This document shows positions 17,145 to 26,500 of a stretch of DNA of 64,000 bases, in pieces; within the stretch, counting starts at the first letter, position 1; every line of letters begins with the position of its first letter. The notes beneath the pieces were generated by a model. It made no database searches. It saw only the letters and a list, made by a program, of their open reading frames with translations, and was not told where the DNA came from. This DNA is from Solirubrobacter pauli. GTDB lineage: Bacteria; Actinomycetota; Thermoleophilia; Solirubrobacterales; Solirubrobacteraceae. The stretch covers positions 1-64,000 of the forward strand of contig NZ_RBIL01000003.1 of the NCBI RefSeq assembly GCF_003633755.1, given 5' to 3'. Position numbers and translations under genes: made by a program.

Positions 17145-18335
17145 TTGCCCACCACGGTCCGTGAGCTGCTGCTCGAGCTGGGGATCGCCGAGCTGGCGGC
17201 CGGCCGACCTGTGCACGAGGTCGAAGCCGCCGTCTGCCGGGTCGGCGCGGCGCTCGGCGCGCCCGACGTGCGGTCCGCGGCCACGCCGACCGGGATCTTC
17301 GTGAGCCTCGGCGGCAGCGAGTCCGTCGGCTTCGCGTCGGTCGGGCCGATGCTGCGCTTCGACCAGGCCGCCCGCGTGGAGGCGCTGACCGGCGCGCTGC
17401 TGGCCGGGGAGCTGGACGCCGAGGCGGGCCTGACCGAGCTGCGGGCGGTGCGCGCCATGCCGCCACGGCTGCGGCGGTCGCTCGTCGCGCTGGCGCTCCT
17501 CCCCCAGGCCGCGGGCGTCGCGCTCGTGCTGCAGCCGACCGTGGCCAGCGCGCTCGCCGCCACCGCCGCCGCGCTGGTGGTCGCGGGGCTGGACCTCGTC
17601 GCCGACCGCGCGCAGGTGCTGCGCGTGCTCACCCCCGTGCTCGCCGCCTTCGCCGCCGGCTGCCTCGTGTTCGCCGCGGCCCGTCTGGACCTGCTCGACG
17701 CGCCGCTGCGCACCGCGCTCGCCCCGATCGCCGTGCTGCTGCCCGGCGCGCTGATCGTCACCGGGATGAGCGAGGTCACCGCGGGCGCGATGGTCGCCGG
17801 CGCTGCCCGGCTCGCGTTCGGCGCGGTCCAGGTGCTGCTGCTGAGCTTCGGGCTGTTCCTGGCCGCACGCGTCGTCGGCATCGGCCCCGACGAGCTCGCC
17901 AACACGCGGCTCGACGACCTCGGCGTGCTCGCGACCGTCGCCGGCGTGCTGCTGGTCGGCGTCGGCGTCTACGTGCACCTGTCGGCCCCGCCCGGCGCGC
18001 TGCCCTGGCTCCTTCTGGTGCTGATCGTCACCGCGGTCGTCCAGGCCATCGGCCAGGAGGCGGGCGGTCCGGTGCTCGGCGGCTTCGTCGGCGGCGTGGC
18101 CGCGGCCTTCACCGCGGCGGTCGTCAACCGCCTCCCCCATGGCCCGCCGCAGCTCGCGATCTTCCTCCCCGCCTTCTGGCTGCTCGTGCCGGGCAGCCTC
18201 GGCGTGTTGTCGGCGACCGAGCTCGCGGCGCACGCGTCGACCGGGTTCGCCACCGTCACGGCGGCGATCGCGGCGATCATCGCGATCGCGCTGGGCGTGC
18301 TCGTCGGCTCCGCCGTCGGCGCGTCGCGAAGATAA
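17145..18335 (+). CDS. ThrE-like threonine/serine exporter family protein
   Basis: 396 residues from TTG 17145. The soluble N-terminal part (VRELLLELGIAELAAGRPVH, GIFVSLGG, LRAVRAM) matches the DUF1212 half of ThrE, followed by about ten hydrophobic segments (for example ALALLPQAAGVALVL, ALIVTGMSEVTAGAM, LAIFLPAFWLLVPGSLGVL) covering both ThrE halves in one chain. The PAFWLLVPGS segment is a family hallmark. Proteins of this family export threonine or serine across the membrane; substrate here is assumed. It converges closely (13 bases) on the next gene. Confidence 0.85.
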   Translation: MPTTVRELLLELGIAELAAGRPVHEVEAAVCRVGAALGAPDVRSAATPTGIFVSLGGSESVGFASVGPMLRFDQAARVEALTGALLAGELDAEAGLTELRAVRAMPPRLRRSLVALALLPQAAGVALVLQPTVASALAATAAALVVAGLDLVADRAQVLRVLTPVLAAFAAGCLVFAAARLDLLDAPLRTALAPIAVLLPGALIVTGMSEVTAGAMVAGAARLAFGAVQVLLLSFGLFLAARVVGIGPDELANTRLDDLGVLATVAGVLLVGVGVYVHLSAPPGALPWLLLVLIVTAVVQAIGQEAGGPVLGGFVGGVAAAFTAAVVNRLPHGPPQLAIFLPAFWLLVPGSLGVLSATELAAHASTGFATVTAAIAAIIAIALGVLVGSAVGASRR

Positions 18336-18348
18336 AGGTCCAGGACGT

Positions 18349-20010
18349 TTAAGTTCGCGCGTGGTGGGGCCGCCCGCGGCGATCGCTCCACGTCACGCGC
18401 GCGCCGTCCGCGCTGAACGCCAGCGAGCCCACGCGCACGCCGTCGCGCGGCCGCGCGACCACGCGCTGACGGCCACGCGGGAAGGCGACGATCCACCAGC
18501 GCCGGCTGCCCTTCACGGCGATCGCGACGCGCCCGTCGTCGGCGATCGTCGCGTCCCGCAGCGACGGCGCCCACAGCGAGTCGTTGTCCGACCTGGCCAG
18601 CCGCACGTGGCCGGCGGCGTCGACGCTCAGGACGTGGTCCCAGTCCAGGTGGGCGTCGGCGGCCACATGCAAGGCGACGCGGCCGTGCTCGCGCGTGAGC
18701 TCGGTCACGACCCAGCTGCCGTCACGGGGCGCGCGCAGCAGCTCGACCGGCGCGCCGCCGAAGCAGGCGAGCAGCCGCGCGTCGTCGGACGCCGCGGGGA
18801 GCACCTCGAACACGCGCAGGCCGTCGCGATCGAGCAGCGCGGTGCCCGACGCGCAGTCGATCGCCGTCTCCCCCGCGAGCGGCACCGACTGCGGCAGGCC
18901 GTCCTTCACCTGCCAGCGCACGCGCCCGCCGGCCACGGTGAACGAGCCGTCGACCGTGTCGGCGCCGCCGAGGGTCGCCAGGCGTTCCCAGCCGCCGGTG
19001 GTGAGGCGGCCGACGAAGCGGCTCGTGGCACCGCTGCCGCTCGCCGTGCCCGTGAACACGACCTCGCCGGTGTCGGCCACGGCGACGTCCTCGACGCTGG
19101 TCACCTCGTGCGGGCGCGTGAAGCCGACCGCGCCGGTCGCCGCGTCCAGCACGCCGACGCCGACCCCGCCGGCCTGGAACGCGGTGCGGTCGCCCGCACG
19201 AGCGAGCGAGACGGCCCAGTGCCGCTGCTCGTGGACGTCCGCGACGGCGAGCCGGCGGGGCACGGTCTCCCCACGTGCGCAGGCCGCGAGCACGTCGGCC
19301 TGGAAGCCGCGGCTCGTCCGCTGGTTCGGGAACACCTCGAAGACGCGCGCGCCGCCGCCCTCGACCAGGGTCGTGCCGCTCGTGCACGTCACCGCTTCGG
19401 CCGTGACCGGAACGCGGCGCGCCGACCCGTCCTGGAGCGCCCAGCCGAGCGACCGGTCACCGTCTTCGAAGGCGAGCGTGCCCGGCACGCGCGCGCCGGG
19501 TGTGGCGAGCACGAGCTCGTCACGCAGCCGGCCTCGTGCGCGGGTCATCCCGAGGTAGCCGACGCGCAGCGCGAGCTCGCCGTCCTCGGAGCCGACGAGC
19601 ACGCCGAGGCTGCCGTCGGCCGCGAGCGCGACCTCGTACGGCTGGTTGCTGACGCCGCCGGCGAGCTCGCCGCGCCGCACCTCGGACGTGCCCGCGTCGA
19701 ACCAGCCCAGGAACGTGCGCTCGCCGCCGCCCTCGCCCCAACCGTCGCCCTCGAAGACGACCTTGTCGCCGATCTTGGCGATCACCTCGAAGCGCCCGTA
19801 GGCCGGCTGGACCGACCACAGCCGCCACGGCTTCACGGTCCTCGGTCCGCAGGCGTACCAGGCATCGTCCTCCCGTCCAGCTTCGAAGACCCGCACGCCG
19901 TCCTTGACGAAGACGGTCTCGCCGGAGCGGCAGGTCCGCTTCGAAGCCGCCCCCGCCGGGGCCGAGAACACGAGCAGTGCAGCGAAAATGAGGAGTGCGA
20001 GTCGGGTCAC
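18349..20010 (-). CDS. Secreted protein with a triplicated Cys-containing module
   Basis: 553 residues. Signal peptide MTRLALLIFAALLVFSAPAG with cleavage near GAAS. The mature protein contains three copies of a module that opens with CxSGxT and a GxRVFE strand and closes with an ALLxC or WYAC segment: around residues 26-60 (CRSGETVFVKDGVRVFEAG), ~208-255 (CTSGTTLVEGGGARVFEVF) and ~373-410 (CASGTALLDRDGLRVFEVL). Each is followed by beta-rich sequence resembling propeller blades. Each module has two cysteines placed to form one disulfide. No enzyme family recognised; a binding propeller is the best guess. Confidence 0.72.
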   Translation of the reverse strand: MTRLALLIFAALLVFSAPAGAASKRTCRSGETVFVKDGVRVFEAGREDDAWYACGPRTVKPWRLWSVQPAYGRFEVIAKIGDKVVFEGDGWGEGGGERTFLGWFDAGTSEVRRGELAGGVSNQPYEVALAADGSLGVLVGSEDGELALRVGYLGMTRARGRLRDELVLATPGARVPGTLAFEDGDRSLGWALQDGSARRVPVTAEAVTCTSGTTLVEGGGARVFEVFPNQRTSRGFQADVLAACARGETVPRRLAVADVHEQRHWAVSLARAGDRTAFQAGGVGVGVLDAATGAVGFTRPHEVTSVEDVAVADTGEVVFTGTASGSGATSRFVGRLTTGGWERLATLGGADTVDGSFTVAGGRVRWQVKDGLPQSVPLAGETAIDCASGTALLDRDGLRVFEVLPAASDDARLLACFGGAPVELLRAPRDGSWVVTELTREHGRVALHVAADAHLDWDHVLSVDAAGHVRLARSDNDSLWAPSLRDATIADDGRVAIAVKGSRRWWIVAFPRGRQRVVARPRDGVRVGSLAFSADGARVTWSDRRGRPHHART

Positions 20011-20084
20011 GCGGCGAGCGTACGGACGCCACGTGACCGCGAAAATCGGGAAGGCACCCTGAGATTTGTCGCGAAAAGGGGCAG

Positions 20085-20330
20085 TTGGGGATCAAGTCCG
20101 GGGCCCAAACGGACGATGGGCTGGATGTGGACGCCGTGTCTTCGATCCGGGCGAGCGGCGCGCCGGTGGCGATCGCCGGTGCATCAGCCGTGGCCGCGCC
20201 CAGCGAGTTCTTCGCGATTCTCCGCTGCTATCTGCCGGAGGCTGACGCCTGCATCAAGCTCAACATGGCGTTGCGCTCGACCAGCCCGTACGTGGACGAC
20301 ACCGGCGCGCGCTCCTGGTGGGCGATCTAG
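20085..20330 (+). CDS. Small hypothetical protein upstream of the protease-nuclease gene
   Basis: Up to 81 residues from TTG 20085; in-frame GTG starts at 20127 and 20136 give shorter forms. Third codon positions are mostly G or C, as in real genes here, which favours coding. It holds two cysteines (LRCYLPEADAC) and ends DTGARSWWAI. It stops 17 bases before the protease-nuclease gene in the same direction, so co-expression is likely. No family recognised and no clear ribosome site; it could also be leader sequence. Confidence 0.4.
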   Translation: MGIKSGAQTDDGLDVDAVSSIRASGAPVAIAGASAVAAPSEFFAILRCYLPEADACIKLNMALRSTSPYVDDTGARSWWAI

Positions 20331-20347
20331 GTACCCTCCCGCGCTGA

Positions 20348-22198
20348 GTGCGCGAGCGCGACCTCCAGGACAAGGCGGCCCTCGAGGCCGCGGTACGGCA
20401 GGTCGCCGACGAGTACCTGGCCGACCCCAACGTCACGTCGATCGGCGTCGGCTACAAGGTCGTCGACGGCGAGCCGACCGACGAGCTCGCGCTCCAGTTC
20501 ACCGTCAGGACGAAGTTCGCGCCCCAAGGGCTCGAAGCCGCGCCGACGCGCCCGATCCCCGCGGTCATCACCGCCAACGGCATCCGCTTCACCACGGACG
20601 TGGTCGAGCGCCGCTACACGCCCCACCCGATCGTCGTCGACGCGCAGCCCAAGGCGGACCGCAAGCGCCGGCTGGACCCGATCGTCCCCGGCGTGAGCAT
20701 CGGCAACGCCGCCATCAGCGCCGGAACGCTCGGCTGCCTCGTCCGTGAGGTGGCGACCGGCGAGACGCGCCTGCTCTCGAACTGGCACGTCTTCCAAGGC
20801 CTGGACGGCGCGCTCGGCGACCGGATCGTCCAGCCCGCCGCGTTCGACGACAACCGCGTCGACCAGAACGTCTGCGGCCGGCTCGTCCGCAGCCACCTCG
20901 GCCTCGCCGGCGACTGCGCGATCGCGAGCCTCGAAGGCCGGGGCGCCGAGGAGACGATCCTCGAGCTGGGCGTGCCCGTGCGCCGGCTGGGCGACCCGGA
21001 GCTCGGCGACCGCGTCGTCAAGTCCTCCCGCACGACCGGCGTGACCTACGGCGTCGTCACGCGCCTGCACACGATCACGAAGATCGCCTACGGCCGGGAC
21101 CGCCTGGAGCAGATCGGCGGGTTCGAGATCGGTCCCGACGAGGACCGCTCGGCGGCCGACGGCGAGATCTCCTCCGGTGGCGACTCCGGTGCCGCGTGGC
21201 TCGCGCTCGACGAGCGGGGCGAGCCGACCGACGTGATGCTCGGCCTGCACTTCGCGGGCGAGGCCGACGGCACGGCCGGCGAGCACGCGCTCGCGTGCTA
21301 CGCGTCGTCGGTCTTCAGCAAGCTCGAGATCGCCCCGCTCGTGGCCGACACGGTGATCGTCATCAGGACGTCGAACGTGGGCTACGACGAGGCGTTCCTG
21401 CCGGGCCAGACGATCCCCGTCCCACTCGCGAGCAAGGCCGTCGAGGCCGACTACGCGCCGCTGCAGCGCAGCGACGGCGTCGTCCGCCACGCCACCCACT
21501 TCTCGCTCGCGATGAGCGCCTCCCGCCGGTTCTGCCGCTGGGTCGCCTGGAACGTGGACGGCAACGGGCTTCAGCAGCTCAGCCGCTCCGGCATCGAGTT
21601 CCAGCGCGACCCCGAGTACCTCGCCGAGCATCAGGTCGACGACGACCTGTACGCCAACAACCGGCTCGACCGCGGGCACATCGCCCGTCGCGCCGACCTG
21701 TTGTGGGGCACGCGCGAGGAGGCCCAGCGCGCCAACGAGGAGTCGTTCCTGTTCACGAACATCGCCCCGCAGCTCGACGACTTCAACCAGTCGGTCAAGC
21801 ACGGCCTGTGGGGCGAGCTCGAGGACGCGATCTACGAGGCGGTGACCGTCGAGGACCTCAGGTTGAGCGTCGTCGGCGGACCGGTCTTCAAGCCCGACGA
21901 CCACCGGTACCGCGGCGTGCTCGTCCCCCGCTCGTACTGGAAGGTGATCGGCTACGTCGAGGCGGGCACGCTGCACGCCAAGGCCTACGTGCTCACCCAG
22001 GACGACCTCGAGAACAAGCTCGAGTCGCTCGGCCTGGAGCCGTTCAACCTCTACCAGGTGGCGATCTCCGAGCTGGCCGGGATGACCGAGCTCGACTACG
22101 GCCCGCTGACCGCGGCCGACACGATGCCGGCCAGCCCCGACGCGTCCGGCGCCGGCCGCGCACGCGTCGTGCACGGCCGCTCGGACATCGTGGTCTAG
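20348..22198 (+). CDS. Trypsin-like serine protease fused to DNA/RNA nonspecific endonuclease
   Basis: 616 residues, GTG start, no signal peptide, so likely cytoplasmic. After an N-terminal ~110-residue region (VTSIGVGYKVVDGEPTDELA) comes a chymotrypsin-fold protease with a visible triad: His147 in LSNWHVF, Asp189 in GDCAIASL, Ser280 in GGDSGAAW. Residues ~375-590 are a DNA/RNA nonspecific (beta-beta-alpha-metal) endonuclease with the DRGH motif ending at His444 and the metal-binding Asn471 in FTNIAPQ. All key residues are intact in both halves. Protease plus nuclease in one intracellular chain suggests a proteolytically triggered effector, as in bacterial conflict systems; this is inference. 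Its stop shares CTAG with the convergent ROK gene. Confidence 0.88.
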   Translation: MRERDLQDKAALEAAVRQVADEYLADPNVTSIGVGYKVVDGEPTDELALQFTVRTKFAPQGLEAAPTRPIPAVITANGIRFTTDVVERRYTPHPIVVDAQPKADRKRRLDPIVPGVSIGNAAISAGTLGCLVREVATGETRLLSNWHVFQGLDGALGDRIVQPAAFDDNRVDQNVCGRLVRSHLGLAGDCAIASLEGRGAEETILELGVPVRRLGDPELGDRVVKSSRTTGVTYGVVTRLHTITKIAYGRDRLEQIGGFEIGPDEDRSAADGEISSGGDSGAAWLALDERGEPTDVMLGLHFAGEADGTAGEHALACYASSVFSKLEIAPLVADTVIVIRTSNVGYDEAFLPGQTIPVPLASKAVEADYAPLQRSDGVVRHATHFSLAMSASRRFCRWVAWNVDGNGLQQLSRSGIEFQRDPEYLAEHQVDDDLYANNRLDRGHIARRADLLWGTREEAQRANEESFLFTNIAPQLDDFNQSVKHGLWGELEDAIYEAVTVEDLRLSVVGGPVFKPDDHRYRGVLVPRSYWKVIGYVEAGTLHAKAYVLTQDDLENKLESLGLEPFNLYQVAISELAGMTELDYGPLTAADTMPASPDASGAGRARVVHGRSDIVV

Positions 22199-23340
22199 TC
22201 GAGCATCCGCTGCACCAGCGAGGCCGCCAGGCCCGGCAGGTGCAGGGTGGACGCGCCGAGCAGCTCGGCGCGCGGGCCGAGCTCGCCCACGACCAGCCGC
22301 GCGGCGTGCGCCGACGCCGGATACGCTCGGCGCTCGATCGCGGCCGCGAGCGGCGTCATCACCAGGTCACCGGCGGCGGCGAGCTCGCCGCCGACCACGA
22401 CGCGCGCGGGGTTGAGCAGGCCGATCGCCGCGGCGACGCCCTCCCCCACGACCGTCGCCGCGTCGCTCAGCGCGCGCCGCGCCCGCCGGTCGCCGGACTG
22501 GGCCTCGCGCACGACCGTGCCCACGTCGGCGTGCGCGGAGCCGTGCACGTCGCCGACGATCGCCCGCGCGCCGGCGAGCGCCTCGACGCAGCCGCGGTTG
22601 CCGCAGTCGCACAGCGGCCCGGTCCCACCGAGTGAGATGTGCCCGAGCTCGCCGGCCAATCCGCTGACGCCGCGGTAGAGGCGGCCGTTGATGATCAGGC
22701 CAATGCCGATGGTCGGCGACAGGTGCAGGTACACCAGGTCGTCGCAGCCCCGTCCCGCGCCGAAGCGGTGCTCGGCGATCGCGCCGAGGTTCGCGTCGTT
22801 CTCGAGTTGGACGGGAAGCTCGATGCGGTGCTGCAGCGCGGTGGCGAGCTGCGCGCCGGGCCAGTCGCCGACGGCCGCGCTGACCACGCCGACGCCGAAC
22901 ACGGCGTCGCGGTCCACGCCGGCGCCGGCGATGACCCCGTCGACGACGGTGGCCGCCACCTCCAGGACCGTCCGCGGGTCGGCGATCGGCGCGTCGAGCG
23001 CGTGGTGCTCGACGCCGCGCAGGTCGAAGAGCGCGCCGCGCAGCGTGTCGGCGCCCAGCTCCAGGGAGACGGAGTAGCCGGCCTCGCCCGCGAGGTAGAT
23101 CCGCATCGGCGGGCGGCCCATGCCGCCCTCGGCCTCGACGCGCTGCTCGATCAGGCCGTGGTCGTCCAGCGCCGCGAGCGCGAGCCCGACCGGTGAGCGC
23201 GTGAGCCCCGCCCGTGCGCCGAGCTCGGCGCGCGTCATGCCCGGCACCTCGACGAGGGCGTTCACCACCCGCGACAGCGAGTCGCGCGACAGGTCGGCAA
23301 GCCGCTCGCTCCGTGGCGAGCCCGCGCTGATCGTGGCCAT
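22195..23340 (-). CDS. ROK family transcriptional regulator
   Basis: About 381 residues from ATG 23340. Residues ~20-75 form a winged helix-turn-helix (MTRAELGARAGLTRSPVGLA); the remainder is a ROK domain with LENDANLGAIAE, AGELGHISLG and the zinc motif CDCGNRGCVE. The phosphate-binding loop near the start of the ROK domain is degenerate (SLELGADTLRGALFDL), as in repressors rather than kinases, so it likely senses a sugar or sugar phosphate. A perfect TGCCCT/AGGGCA repeat lies 34 bases upstream, suggesting autoregulation. Targets are unknown; ThuA2 ends 177 bases upstream on the same strand. Confidence 0.87.
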   Translation of the reverse strand: MATISAGSPRSERLADLSRDSLSRVVNALVEVPGMTRAELGARAGLTRSPVGLALAALDDHGLIEQRVEAEGGMGRPPMRIYLAGEAGYSVSLELGADTLRGALFDLRGVEHHALDAPIADPRTVLEVAATVVDGVIAGAGVDRDAVFGVGVVSAAVGDWPGAQLATALQHRIELPVQLENDANLGAIAEHRFGAGRGCDDLVYLHLSPTIGIGLIINGRLYRGVSGLAGELGHISLGGTGPLCDCGNRGCVEALAGARAIVGDVHGSAHADVGTVVREAQSGDRRARRALSDAATVVGEGVAAAIGLLNPARVVVGGELAAAGDLVMTPLAAAIERRAYPASAHAARLVVGELGPRAELLGASTLHLPGLAASLVQRMLD

Positions 23341-23373
23341 GGTCCCGAATCTAGACCGACATCTGCGGCCTCG

Positions 23374-23390
23374 TGCCCTAAATGAGGGCA
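23374..23390. promoter_or_regulatory. Candidate ROK operator
   Basis: TGCCCT (23374-23379) and AGGGCA (23385-23390), perfect arms with a 5-base spacer, lie 34 bases upstream of the ROK start. Confidence 0.4.
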
Positions 23391-23428
23391 TTCTTCAACC
23401 GGCTTTAGGCCTATCTCATGAGAAACCA

Positions 23429-23456
23429 CGGGCGGCCCGCGTGCACGGGCCGCCCG
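23429..23456 (-). terminator. Second hairpin after ThuA2
   Basis: An 11-bp perfect stem (23429-23439 with 23446-23456, arm CGGGCGGCCCG) and a 6-base loop, downstream of another hairpin behind the ThuA2 stop. Confidence 0.6.
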
Positions 23457-23471
23457 CTTCTGGGAGGAGAG

Positions 23472-23510
23472 CCTTCGCGGCGGGCAACCCACACCCGCCC
23501 GCCGCGAAGG
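23472..23510 (-). terminator. Hairpin terminator of the ThuA2 operon
   Basis: CCTTCGCGGCGGGC (23472-23485) pairs perfectly with 23497-23510 over an 11-base loop, starting 6 bases beyond the ThuA2 stop. It ends the eight-gene minus-strand operon. Confidence 0.7.
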
Positions 23511-23516
23511 TGTCGT

Positions 23517-26500
23517 CTACGGAGTCGTAGTCGACAGGGTGAACGTCAGCGCCTTGGCGTAGGTGCCACGGCGCAGGTCGTCCGTCTCAGCGATCGACTG
23601 CTTGAAGTCGATCGTCGCGGTGTCCTTGCCGACGGGGCCGCTGTAGGTCAGCAGCGTGGTCGGCGCGCTCGTGGTGCCGACCGGCGCGAAGGCCCCGGTC
23701 CCGCCACGGGCGCTCGTGGCCTTGACCTGCACGGGCTGCGGGAGCCCGAACGTGCCGTTGACCAGCTTGCCCGTGTGCACCGCACTCGGGTCGGACACCG
23801 TCAGCTTGGCGTCAGCCGCAGTGGAGGTGATCTGCAGCTGCGCGGACGCGTTGTACTCGGCGGTCACACCGGGCATGAACGTGCCGAACGCGGGCGGCGT
23901 GCCGATCGTGAGCGCCAGCGTGCCCGGCACGCTGCCGGACAGGTCGACGTCCTTCGTGACCGACTCGCCGGTCGTCGGCGGCGCGATCGTGAACGTGACG
24001 CTGCCGACCGTGGACACGTTGCCGGCCTTGTCGGTGGCGCGGTGCTCAAGCGTGTGCGCGCCGACCGCGCTCACCACGACCGGCTCGGTGTACGCCGTCC
24101 ACGCCCCGCCGTCGAGGCGGTACTCGAGCTTGTCGATCCCCGAGCCGCCCGACTCGTCCGCGCCGGTCACCGTGACCGTCACCGGGCCGGTGCCGGCGGT
24201 GGTCGCCGCCGACGTCGGCGCGGTCGCGTCGGGCACGCCCGCGGTGATGCGGAAGTACTCGAACACCGCGTTGTCGCGGGTGGTCACCGTCGCGTTGGAG
24301 TCGTTGGCGTAGATGCCGATCTTGGGGTTGGCCCCCGCGATCGAGAGCGCCGTCGGCGAGCCGAACGTCGTCCACGCGGCGTCCCCGTCGAAGCGGTAGT
24401 ACGCGCGCAGCGTCGTCCCGTCGGACACGATCCGCAGGTTCACGGTCGTGGGACGCGAGTTGATGTTCGCCGCGCCGTCGAAGCCCGCCGCGACGTTGTT
24501 GGTCTCGTTCAGGAACTCGAGCACGCGCCCGCCCGAGTACACGTAGTCGGCCTTGACGTAGTTGCCGTCGTCGCCGTACACGAGCAGGCCGGCCTGCTCG
24601 TAGTTCTCGTTCGGGTCGAACGTCAGCCGCGTCTCCATCGTCCAGGGCCCGGTGGGCGCCCGCTGCAGGAGCATGTTCGGGTTGTTGTTCGCGCCGTTGG
24701 CGAAGAAGTCGCCGTGCGCGGCCGGCAGGGTGAGCTTGCCATCGGCGACCGTGTAGCCGCCCGGCTCGTGCCGGACGATGTCGGTCCAGCGGCACAGGTT
24801 CAGCGCGGCGCCGTCGAACTCGTCCGCCGGCGTCTCCGGCGTCGTCAGCTTGAACCAGTCGACCTTGAGCTCGCGGTTCACGGCCGACGCCGAGGTGGCG
24901 TAGACGCCGATCCTCGGGGCGGTGATCCCCGTGAGGTTCGTCGTGGCGCCGTAGTTGGTCCACGTGATCCCGTCCGCCGAGTACGCGGGCTGGATCGTGG
25001 TGCCGTTGGACGTGAGCCGCAGGTACCACGTGGTCGGGAACGTCCCCGGCAGCGTCGCCGTCGCCGAGCCGAGCGCGGTGGCGGTGTTGTTGAGCTCCTT
25101 GAACGCCTCGAACTTGCGGCCGCCGCTCCAGACCATGCCGGCCTTGATGAAGTTGGCGTCGTCGCCGTAGACCATCAGGCCGGCGTTGTTGTAGTTGGTG
25201 GTCGGGTCCCAGTTGGCCTTGATCGTCGCCGTCCACGCCCCGGAGGTCGGCAGCGGCTGGGTGACGATGTTGCGCAGGCCGGTCCCGCCGCCGTGGATGT
25301 CGAAGTTCTGCGACGTGATGTTCAGGCTGCCGCCCGACACGTTCATCGCGGTCGGGTCCTCGCGCACGACGGACCACTTGCCGGTGTTGAGCGACGTGCC
25401 GAGGAAGTCGTCGTCGCCCGGGCAGGACGCGACGGCGGTGGTGGCGTCGATCCGGATCGTCGCCTGCTGGTGCTTGCCGCCCGCGTCGGTCGCCGTCAGC
25501 GTCGCCGTGTAGCTGCCGACCGCGGTGTAGATGTGCGTCGCGTCCTTGGTGGTCGCGTCGGTGGTGCCGTTGGAGTCGAAGTCCCACGCGTACGTGAGCG
25601 CTCCGCCTTCCGGGTCGAGCACGTTGCCGGTGAAGGTCACCGGGAACGGCGCGACGCCGCTGACCGCGTCGGCGGAGATCGACACCTCGGGCGCCGCGTT
25701 GGCGGCCACGCCCTTGCCGGAGAACGTCAGCGAGTCGATGTCGTAGAGCGCGGTCGTCGGCCCACCGGTCCGCGCCGCCGCGACGACGTACAGCTTGTGG
25801 CTCGCGTCGTCGGGTGCCGTGATGGTCGCGGTGCCCGTCTTGTAGACGTTCGCGCCGCCGCTGGCGGTCAGGTCGGCCGTGCCCACCACCGGGCCGGTCG
25901 GCGAGTCCAGCCGGAGCTCGGCCAGGCCGCCCGCGCCCGTGGAGGCGTAGCGGAAGGACACCCGCTGCACGCCCTTCAACGAGACCGGCTCGAAGAAGAA
26001 CGAGTCGCCGGGGTCGAGGCTGCTGACACGCCGGCCGCCGTCGGCCGACGCGTTGTCGACCGCGGTCGTCCCGTTCTGCCCGCTGTAGTGCTCGGCCTGG
26101 ATCTCCTTCGGGTTCAGGCGCCGGGTCGTCGCGCCTTCCAGCGGCTGCGAGTTGGGTGCGCCGTTGTCGAGGTAGGTGGCCGTGAGGACGAGCGCGATGT
26201 TCGCGCTCTTCTCGTGGCCGGACTCCTGCTCGACCTGGATCGTGCCCTCGCAGCCCGTCTTGTTGACGCCCGGGTGCACGTGGGCGTTGCCGCCCTCGTC
26301 ATGGAAGATGCCGGGAGAGACGACGACCTTCGAGCAGTCGATCGTGCCGTCCTCGGGGTCGGTGACCGTGACCTTGTAGGCGATCGAGTCGCCCCAGCCG
26401 TAGACGCCGCCCTGCGGGATGTCGAGCGCGACCGTCGGCCGCGTGTTGCCGACCGTGACGAGCACGGTGGACGTGCCGGACTTGCCGGAGGTGTCCGTGA

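Noticed and set aside
20117-20748. Alternative open frame overlapping the start of the protease-nuclease gene
   Set aside because: Arg/Pro-rich product running out of frame through the protease domain.
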